Source: Synura sp. LO234KE
Taxonomy: Eukaryota > Sar > Synurophyceae > Synurales > Mallomonadaceae
DNA length: 11,547 nucleotides
Reading direction: 5' to 3'
Assembly (NCBI GenBank): GCA_015143735.1
Contig: VKHC01000498.1
Span: forward strand, 1-11,547
The notes below the pieces were generated by a model. That model was not told where the DNA came from and did no database searches. It saw only the letters and a list, made by a program, of their open reading frames with translations. This document shows, in pieces, positions 1 to 7,832 of the stretch (the first letter of the stretch is position 1; every line of letters starts with the position of its first letter). The position numbers and the translations under genes were made by a program.

Positions 1-530
1 GTCCTCATTCATAGTTCGTAATCGAGAATGAGGGCTCTCTACGAGATAAGACATAATATTTTGCTGCCGTTAGGATTCTTTGTTATCTCCTACAGGCAAC
101 TTTACTTGAAGTTGTATTGACGTGAGGAGCAAAAGCTAGGACTGACCTGGATATGACAACGTAAGAACGTGTAATCCTAAGTCAAAGCTTCTATCCGCAC
201 TGAATCGTTGAATGACCTCAAGATTACAGCTAAAATTTTGAATATTGGTGACCACTGCAACGTCGAAGCTCTTGGGGATCCGCTGTGTTCCTTTGGTAAA
301 GAGTTGAACATCAGCAGTGAAATGTATGTAAACGACAGGAAATGAGGTTTCCTTGGTCATAAACTTGAGAAGTAATAAAGAATAATTATATCTGTGCTGA
401 AGGTGACTTAACCATCATAGTGAAGTGTTGAGAAAATCTAACTAAATCGGTAAAAGTGAAACATATTGACCTCTATTGGACACGCATCTCTGTTATTTCC
501 GGAAAATATTAAGTCTTGAAAAACTCTCAT
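1..530 (-). CDS. Possible 5' part of an unrecognised spliced gene, running off the left edge
   Basis: No family was recognised. Three open stretches on the minus strand can be joined with consistent phase: 530..471, 396..147 and 38..1. The implied introns are 470..397 (74 nt, GTCAAT...CAG) and 146..39 (108 nt, GTCAGT...TAG). The visible product would be about 116 residues from a Met at 530. The middle exon is the most protein-like part, with mixed hydrophobic and polar strands including QLFTKGTQRIPKSFDVAVV near its centre. The frame stays open upstream of the chosen Met to about 645, so the true start may be further upstream. The splice sites were chosen because they join open frames, which makes the argument partly circular. 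The middle frame could also be a chance open frame. Confidence 0.25.
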
Positions 531-1150
531 ATTAAGTAGCACCGACGTTTCCCTTAAGAGAGATGGGGGTAACGGTGTATTTAAATCCAGTATTGATAAA
601 TCTATTGATGGGTGGTCGTTGATAAGAAACAAAATATTGCATGGAATTTTTTTGTATCAGGCACCTAGTCAAAAAATACTTGATTTAAGGTTCCTGTAAT
701 TAAATGCAAAATGTGGATTCACTTCATCAAGTGTGTTCTAAATTCTTAGCATTCCGTCCTCGAGTTAACGCTTCAATAACATTGGCCTACATTAATTAAA
801 TTAAATGTACTTTTCTAGTGATCCTTCGGGAATGAAACCAATATGCTATATACTATTTTTTTAAGGTCTCCGTTTGTAACCGGAGTTTGGGCGTAAGTAA
901 ATCTGCTAACAACTGAGAATCTTGTTATCAGGTACTGAGTTGAAAACCTTTTATTTATTTATAACGAAGTGATAAGTATAGACGAGGAGGACCGAGACCG
1001 GAAAGTCAAACGTAACGAAAGGAGGCACCAACTCGTAAATAAATATTCTCTATGTACCCGTATCTGCAAGCAGACTACGTGCTGAGTGGTAGTGGCGGGC
1101 TCTGCTGTTGGGACCACCATCCGTGTGCCAAAATCCGTACACCAAAAAAG
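531..1150. other. AT-rich stretch, no gene seen
   Basis: The sequence is AT-rich with frequent stops in all frames. A short frame on the minus strand around 540-650 overlaps the upstream extension of the possible gene at the left edge. I saw no conserved protein motif, RNA gene or mobile element here. Confidence 0.5.
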
Positions 1151-1151
1151 T

Positions 1152-1236
1152 AGAAAGTATACCGTTTTAGGAACACTAAAGTAGAATGTAGTGCGAACAT
1201 TTTAGGAACACTAAAGTAGACAGAAAGTATACCGTT
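1152..1236. repeat. Short nested tandem direct repeats
   Basis: A 21-nt element containing ggaacactaaagtaga occurs perfectly at 1165-1185 and again at 1200-1220, a spacing of 35 nt. A flanking element, agaaagtataccgtt, occurs at 1152-1166 and 1222-1236, a spacing of 70 nt. Two 35-nt units therefore lie within a 70-nt unit. The pattern seems to decay rightwards into pieces such as taccgcactatagg (1241-1254) and accactatagc (near 1270). It resembles a degenerate minisatellite. No function can be assigned. Confidence 0.8.
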
Positions 1237-1254
1237 CAAGTACCGCACTATAGG

Positions 1255-2339
1255 AAAACTGTGTTTTTACACCACTATAGCAAAAGGCAGTTTTTGTAAC
1301 AAAATATTGTTGGGAAACTTTGGTAACCGCGCTATCAGCCATAGTAAAAGAGTTTTGGGGAAAAACTTGCTGCAGATGATTTACGAAAAGTATTTCGGTA
1401 TTCCGCAAGCGCTTATCATCGTCGTTTGGTAATGAGAATATGGACCACCAGTGCATGATTAAACGTTTTCATCTATAATATATTTCCATCAAGCAATAAT
1501 ATGCAGAAAATTATGTGGTATCCGTCGAACGAGTTAAAAACTCAGGGAAATACAATTGGGTAATAATATCAGATGTTCTAATGCAGCTTTTCATTCCCTT
1601 TCACTTTGATCTTATTTGATCATATTTTGAGGATTTAAATCTGTCTGAAGGTAGGGTCATGTAAGTTTACTTAAAATATTTTAAAATGTTTCAGGCAAAA
1701 AGAAATTAAGTCTCGCGACCTCTAGAGGATGCCAATATATATGTCCTCTATCTGGTGAACTGCAGATAGCGCAGAACCTTGATTGGGGATACTTATTTTC
1801 TGATATTTTTATCCTAAATTATTTTGAGGTGCAGGGCAGAAATATTCGTTAGTGTCTTTAGACGCTAAGATATGCCATGGAAATTAATATTAAGCGCCCT
1901 TCTCGTTAAAAATATGCTTTTGCAATATACTTTTATGCATTTTAATTCAATTGTCAATTTTTTTGTTAGCTTGCTTCGACGAACAAGAAATGCGAATTTG
2001 ATTCTGTGTTTTGAAGCAATTATTACACCTCTAATTGTAGGCCTACACCTGTGACTGACCACGATCTCTTTTTGTAGATTTTGATATATGTTTAACCATA
2101 GATCAACTTAACTTTCTAGCCTTGCAGGTTTTGGATCTCCATCGAAGTTTTGTAAGTATGAAACATACAAAATTCTTAATTAATAGCCGTTAGGGTGGAC
2201 TTAGAGATAGTATCGGATTAGCATCTTGCGGGGTCTGTACCACGTTATGTGCTTGGGTCTTGTGCAAACTGCGTCTGCTATACGGCAACACACTTATGAC
2301 GATGTGTCCTTGAAATTGTTCACTAAATTCGGGTGATAT
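1255..2339. other. AT-rich stretch, no gene seen
   Basis: Overlapping open frames occur on both strands at 1865-2062 (60 and 65 codons). Both are short, AT-biased and without motifs. Neither is supported by recognisable similarity or splice structure, so none is called. Confidence 0.5.
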
Positions 2340-2660
2340 TAGGTACTATAGGGATACTATATAGTAAAAACTTTCTTTAAAATTTAATGTAAAACTTTGA
2401 GTTTTTAAGCATTACTAAAGTACTCCGCAAAAGTAAAACTTGAAGTTTTTTAGTTTTCCTATTGCACACGGCAGTACCGCTAAAGTTTCATTAAAGGACA
2501 AGAAACTGAAGCCGTCATGCGATGAGACTTTAGGGAGCTTAAATGTAAATCTTTACCGCACTATCGACGGTACTTTAGAAATACTTTGACGGATACGATA
2601 ATGTCCAAATTTTGGTACACAGGTGACCGCACCTTGTCGAAATAGTAAATATAGGACGAC
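2340..2660. repeat. Second, more diverged patch of the same short repeat family
   Basis: The patch holds many variants of actata/actaaag with accgc, in both orientations. Examples are tactatagggatactata near 2343, ttactaaagtactccgc near 2412, gcagtaccgctaaag at 2471-2485, taccgcactat at 2554-2564 and ggtactttag near 2569. The 11-mer taccgcactat is shared exactly with 1241-1251, in the repeat cluster about 1.3 kb to the left. Units are too diverged to give a fixed period by eye. Confidence 0.45.
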
Positions 2661-3000
2661 AGGTAAGACCAAATAATTCACGATCTTAGTTTGCTTAGAT
2701 GTTGTATTAAGTAAGAGGAAGTGAAGGATTTGTCAACTTCAGCAAGTGCACCTTCCACGCATAGTTTCAAGAACATTGATGTTAATAGACAACTAAAGGT
2801 GTTCGCAGATAGCAGTAATTCTTAAACTGTATATATATATGTAGTGAACAAGTATGTGATTTCGGGAAATGAATTATATATGGTAACGAATAATATCAAT
2901 AAGGTAATTAATTACTCCAAAGCGCCAAGCTACTGACAGCCGAAAATCCAATAGTTCGTATTACAAGGAGGAAAAACAGACAACAAAATTGATTGCATTA
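2661..3000. other. AT-rich stretch with a TA microsatellite, no gene seen
   Basis: A short (TA)n tract lies at 2830-2840. No open frame of note, RNA gene or conserved motif was seen. Composition shifts to GC-richer sequence close to position 3000. Confidence 0.5.
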
Positions 3001-4745
3001 CTACGCTCTTTATACCGAGGGGCAAGTCGCGTGACCGAGTAGAGGGAACCCTGTGTGAGTGCTTTAGGCGCTGTTCTACTAGTCACCAATTTGGTTCTGT
3101 GGTAGGCCTCACACAATATGGAGGGAAGCAAACGCTAGCAGATCTAAAATGCATGGCAAGATGCACAAGGAAATCTCGCCACGGGATGGGTGACGGGAAT
3201 CAAAGGGGTGGAGGCGCGGATTTTGAGACTGGGCAGGCTGGTGCGGCGGTCTCTGCGTCCTGGAGGGGACTGTACACGGGAAACTACGGAGTTCTCCGAA
3301 CGTTAGGGGCACTACATCCCCGGGCAGCAGGCCGCTCCGTTGCTGCGTTGCCTTTACCGAAAAGTTTAACTGCATTTGAAAGCAGACGTTCATCCTGGCG
3401 ATTAGTCACATGTTGGCCACGGGATTGATGAAGTGGGTTGTGTCAGGTAGCATACTGTTTAACGCAATATCGTTGCAAGAGTGCTGAGGGGAGGACGGCA
3501 GTTAGCGCCGTTGGATTCGGATCCAGTCGATAGAGTGGTACACGGCCCTGAGTTCAAAGGTGCTACCGATGGCGTACATGGCCCTAACCCAATTACGACA
3601 TCTGACGTATAAGGACTGACAGTACCTCAAGTCCTGTGTTTCACCGGATACACGTATTGTGATGTGCACTGCCCAGTCCGCTATACCGCTTCTGCTCGCG
3701 GGGTCGGGAAGGAGAGCATCGCCCCCAGTTAGGAGGTGTATGTCCCAGGAGTATTTCAACGACAAACAGCATAGAAGCCGGTCGTCTGTAAGTGACAGTA
3801 ATTTTATTTAATACGAAGCAAGGTCGGGTTCGGGGACGAGATTTAAGTGACAGCACGGATACACAGCGCCCGTTGTCTCGCTGCTCAGATGGCGTCAATC
3901 CTATTGTCAAAGTACGTGCTTCAAGTGAGAAGGGACTCAGTCAGTGCTGGTACTCCGTCAGTAGGCAGGTCGACCTGGTCAAGAGTCGAGATGTGCTCCA
4001 CCTTATTTATCCAAGCTGATGCGGTGCTCACATTCCGTGGACATACATAGCAGAAACTTGTGCTCGACGGACAGATGCAGTCTTAGCGGCATCATGACAA
4101 ACCGTCAAATGTCGCTCGTGAAAAAGACATTTTTTAGAGTATCTACTTGTGCTCCAGCACAGGCAGAGTCCAGTCGTGTTCATAACTTGTTACCCAAATC
4201 GAAGGGCGAAGTCCTGCCAACGGGGAAGATGGAGGCGAGTTGCACGACCTTCGTGTTGGGCGAGTAGAGCCGTACTCCGGCAACAGTCGAAGACGTGAGT
4301 GCAAAGTGGAACTAGGAGTGGGGCGCCAGTGGCGAGAGGTCAGCCACATCATGTCCATCGGCCGTGGAGAAGGTAGTGAGTGGTTACTAATTGGTTAAGG
4401 ATATTTACCTGAGAGTAGTTCTTCCTCTCATTTGGAGTTCACGAGCCGTAAAGTATTACCCTAACTACTAGAGAGATCACCCCATCCGTGTCAATTTTCA
4501 TCCGCCCCCCGCGCTACACAGTACGGTATATGCAGAACGTAGCGCCACATATGTTCATCCCCTTCCATTTGGTTGGGGATATAATTGCAAAATGTGCCTT
4601 GGAAATGGAGAATTTTTACCGCTTTGGGGCGACCTACCTCATTCCTCTGCCCCTGCTCGGGGTCGCGGGACTCGCCAACGGGCACATACTGGGGCATGGT
4701 TATGGAAGTAGTTTAGGCATATGTCGATTCGTTTATTCTGATTGA
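3001..4745. other. GC-richer block with many overlapping open frames, no gene recognised
   Basis: Open frames of 60 to 110 codons occur on both strands: plus 3099-3428, 3792-4019, 4019-4267 and 4488-4745; minus 3109-3393, 3502-3765, 3641-3910 and 4143-4358. They overlap each other and show no family motif. Some lack an ATG at the nominal start. The plus frame at 4488-4745 begins at GTG. It reads smoothly and contains a hydrophobic run (LIPLPLLGVAGLA), making it the best single candidate here, but I do not recognise it. Higher GC lowers stop frequency and could explain all of these frames. Small exons of an unrecognised gene cannot be excluded. Confidence 0.4.
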
Positions 4746-5507
4746 CACATTGATTTTTTTGCATTCCTAACTTCGTAATAAATAACTACTCGATTTTCCA
4801 GATCTCCTTGCACTCTGTTAAACTTGCTAATACTAACAAGCTATTGCATGCAATCATCTTTCTTGTTATTAAATATTCAGTCAGCTGGTCATTTAACAAA
4901 ATGATAGTTATAAAAACCTTCGGTGTTTTTTTTCAAGCCTCACCCGGAGATTTTCTGGAGATATTTTTTTCTCCAGTTCGGAGTTGGCTGTTTTGACTCA
5001 GAATTTGCAAACATGATATTGAATCATCGATACGTTTTCGGCCGCCAAAGACACCGAAATTTCCACCTTAGAAAATCGTTTGCTTCTAAACGAAAAAAAA
5101 AAACAGTTCCCTAACACTAAAATATTTAGTACATTCTCCTGAAGATAAAGTAGTGGCTTTCACATTATTCCCTGTGGCCTGGACTAACGCTTTAAGCCGA
5201 CTGAATCCGGATAGAGACAAAGTTTTCAATTCTTCTGCAAAATCTATTAGAACCCAAAGTCGGTGGCCATGTTGATCCTGTACATTGTTTCATGTATCTT
5301 CCGAGCATCAGCGAATTAGATTTTATTCTCCATGTCAGGATTGGGGAATCAAATTTTATTCCCAGCTAAATCAATCCTCACCGTGACAAAAATTCAGTAT
5401 ATCCGAAATCCGAGTTCACGCATGAAGAATTTGATGCTATTACTACTGCGGCGAATGATTTTAAGAATGGAGCTGAAGATAATTCTCCCCAGCTAAGTAC
5501 TACGACG
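4746..5507. other. AT-rich stretch, no gene recognised
   Basis: The GC-rich block ends abruptly near 4745. The stretch has poly-T and poly-A tracts (for example around 4927 and 5092) and a small perfect hairpin at 4955-4976, with ctggaga pairing with tctccag around an 8-nt T-rich loop. A plus-strand frame from about 5407 to 5552 (contains EFTHEEFDAITTAANDF) reads like protein but has no recognisable relatives or clear splice partners. Confidence 0.4.
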
Positions 5508-5520
5508 AAAATGCTTTCCA

Positions 5521-5790
5521 GCAGAATCTGCAGAGAGTTCTCGCGGGCACTTTAATCCAGGTTTTGTTGCAACCTCGAGATTCTGGTGGTCGGACTGGGA
5601 TAAACCTTTGACGTATGCTTCTTAGCTCGGATCCTCGGAGAACATGAAAGGCATAGTACGAAAACTTCTGCTGCCAAGTATTCCGGCGAAGTAGCTTACC
5701 AGCGCGGCATCTGCAAAGAGTTCTTGCGACCACTTCCAACCTGGGATTGCTCCATAATCACCACCACACTGGTGGTCGGAATCCGCGGAA
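5521..5790. repeat. Degenerate tandem duplication, unit about 183-186 nt
   Basis: Copy A (about 5521-5600) and copy B (about 5701-5786) share a 36-nt core, 5526-5561 against 5709-5744, with 28 of 36 bases identical by hand count. They also share the perfect 11-mer tggtggtcgga at 5584-5594 and 5770-5780. The offset is 183 nt in the core and 186 nt at the 11-mer, so small indels have accumulated. Both strands are partly open across it. On the minus strand both copies encode ARTLCR, and in another minus frame both encode SDHQ followed by an EL.AD motif. It may be a duplicated exon or non-coding repeat. Confidence 0.6.
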
Positions 5791-5922
5791 TGAAGCGTGA
5801 ACTCACTCTCCACCGGTGCAAGATGATACACTACTAAGCCATTGATCACTTTGCTCAGTCTATTCCATAAGAAGCTCTCTCACCAGTGCGGTCTGGGATG
5901 CTGGTTCAGAATAATTTGTTCT

Positions 5923-6521
5923 TCACTCTTCAAGAGAGCTGCTCAAGTTGGCCGGCACGACCTCTCTTGGGATGAGACCGCTCCTGTTAAGCACGTAACA
6001 TCCATCTTGGAGCATAAAACCTCGTCTTCTTTGAAGGCTCAGCTCATGGATATCGAGGGTATTGAGCACACTAACAGCCGACTGCGTCATATCTCTTTGA
6101 AGACTTCTGCAGACTTGGAGCTCCCCGGATAAATAAGATCCCATTAAAATAATACTCCAGCTAATGCAGATGTTCCACCAGTTTGAAAACCAGTGTGACA
6201 AACTTTAAAGGGTCGTGTACGTCCAATGTGGATGGACAAGCTGCTTTTTCACTCTCACGTCACGAGTTTGATCGCGAAGAAGCTTCTCCAGCCTCTGCCC
6301 CGAGTCCCTCATGTCGCCTGTCACGCTCCATCCGATCTCCATGGCGACTTACAAAGCAGGGCACGAGCACGAGTCTTGCTTCTCTCCAAAATATTGCGTT
6401 GGACCCGAGTCAATGCTCCAGAAGGTGGCTGGGACACTTCTCTATGAACAGAATGAACCATTTTGCGAGCCTCTTCCAGCCGGAGGGCCAGGTCCCGTGG
6501 ACTGAGCTTATAAATATGCAT
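5923..6521 (-). CDS. Candidate three-exon gene, helical protein, weakly SNARE (membrin)-like
   Basis: Three open stretches join in phase: 6521..6353, 6317..6221 and 6160..5923 (TGA). The introns would be 35 nt (GTAAGT...CAG) and 60 nt (GTACAC...TAG). The product would be about 167 residues. The first part is charged and helical (ALRLEEARKMVHSVHREV, then RVQRNILERSKTRARALL). The second contains RLEKLLRDQTRDVRVKKQ. The third has regularly spaced leucines (ELQVCRSLQRD, then SVLNTLDIHELSLQ). Leucine spacing in the third part resembles a Qb-SNARE motif, with His where the central Gln would lie. However, no C-terminal membrane segment follows, and the 35-nt intron is shorter than any in rpn6. A plus-strand frame (5842-6132) also reads open across the third exon. 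Function is not established. Confidence 0.2.
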
Positions 6522-7025
6522 CCCTTATATGGAGCAAACTAAGCACCATGGCTGGCCTTAGACCAAGCTTTATGCATCTGAATGAGTAGCGCCTCCCACT
6601 CGCTACTACGCTACTTGGTGTTAGGGCACGTGTGAGTGACACAGCCGCCTTCGCCACAGAGAATGTCGTAAGGATATGCACAATAGCCTTTTCGGGCGCT
6701 CCGGCTCTATCCTCCGAGTGCCTCTGCTGATGCTCGTAGCTCTGGATCGTCAGAGGCGATGGTGTTAGTTGCGGATTCTTGCTGTCTGGCCCTCACGTCG
6801 CGCCTTTAGCACTCTTCCTGCTCTCGCCGGCGGCATATGTCCTCTTGCATACGAATTTCCCTCTTTCAAAGAGAAGCTCGCCTTTAGCTGCTAACACCAT
6901 TCATCACGTTCCCCTTTTCATGAGACGCCCAGTGATCTATCGTCTTGCCTTTTTTATTTCATGTCTAGCAACAGCGCTACACTATACTGTCATTCGCGCA
7001 CGTCATGCCACTCCAATATGAGATT
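6522..7025. other. GC-mixed stretch, no gene recognised
   Basis: A plus-strand open frame at 6779-7021 encodes two hydrophobic runs (APLALFLLSPAAYVLL and RLAFFISCLATALHY) that could be membrane segments. It starts at TTG, has no ATG near its start and shows no recognisable family. I see no other structure beyond short local inverted matches near 6585-6612. Confidence 0.35.
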
Positions 7026-7080
7026 TCCCCGCTCCTAGATGTGTCTGCATGGGTGGAGATTCCCCTCTAGGAGTCGGGGA
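7026..7080. repeat. Imperfect inverted repeat able to form a hairpin
   Basis: The left arm tccccgctcctaga (7026-7039) is complementary to the right arm tctaggagtcgggga (7066-7080), apart from one extra base in the right arm. The loop is 26 nt. All 14 left-arm bases can pair, most of them G-C. It could be a structured RNA element, a relic of short terminal repeats or chance. It sits near the right edge of a GC-richer segment. Confidence 0.6.
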
Positions 7081-7289
7081 CACGGTGGCGTATTTAGACT
7101 GCGCTCCACTTGGTCCATAGACGACGGAGGCTATTTACCAGTTGGTTCTTCTGGCTATGCCTGACTTTGCCAACTATCTTTCATGCATATTTCCCGTTTA
7201 GTAAGAAATAACTAAATGATCTCTTATTAAACTCATAGTAATAAGAAGCGTTGTAAGTCTGCACTTACAAACGCTCGTGATCGTTTTAT

Positions 7290-7345
7290 GCCAACAATCA
7301 TGTTTTTTTTTCAGAAACTTAGCTTATGCCAGCCAACAATCATGT
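7290..7345. repeat. 14-nt direct repeat
   Basis: The sequence gccaacaatcatgt occurs at 7290-7303 and 7332-7345, each time preceded by ttatgcc-like sequence. A T-tract follows the first copy. It is probably a small local duplication, with no function evident. Confidence 0.7.
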
Positions 7346-7832
7346 GAAACGTTGATGTCGCTCAGTCCTCCCATAACTTACTCAACACGCTCATGCTCGT
7401 AGTATGCAGCATGATTATGCCTCGTCCGCCCCAGCAACTTCATCGCTACTGTTGGTGAGGAACAAGTTGAACGGCAAGACGAGCTTGGTTATACTTAGGC
7501 AATCGCAGTACGAGGAAACCTCTCTTATAGTACACCAAGAGTCTTTTCCTTTAGGTTTTATTCTAATATAGGATGAGGATTGTTCAGTGCCTTTTTTTCG
7601 TGGTAGGGTGCAAGGTGCAACTCTATGTTTCCGTGAGGTAACCTCGATCTTGCAATAGTCTACAGTCAATATTCTAACGAGGTACCTTTGATTAATTTGT
7701 GTACTTATGAATCCTCGTAACTGAGAACAAGAGGACAGGCAGGCAGGCGACGACAACTTCCAACGAACTTGCAGTCATTCTTACTGATTCTCAATGAATA
7801 TAGTAGCATCGTGATTAGCCGTTCCTTCGAAG
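7346..7832. other. 3' flank of rpn6, no gene recognised
   Basis: This lies downstream of the rpn6 stop codon and should hold its 3' untranslated region and polyadenylation site on the minus strand. I saw no clear AATAAA there. A minus-strand open frame (7415-7756, 113 codons) begins at TTG, and a plus-strand frame overlaps it. Neither shows a family motif. A short ggca tandem repeat lies near 7737-7748. Confidence 0.4.

Noticed and set aside
471-530. Resemblance of MRVFQDLIFS to the start of translationally controlled tumour protein
   Set aside because: The similarity stops after about ten residues, and the following exon does not match that family.
3490-3530. tRNA-like T-arm sequence (ggattcggatcc)
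   Set aside because: It lacks the GTTCRA core, and no matching acceptor or anticodon arms could be found around it.
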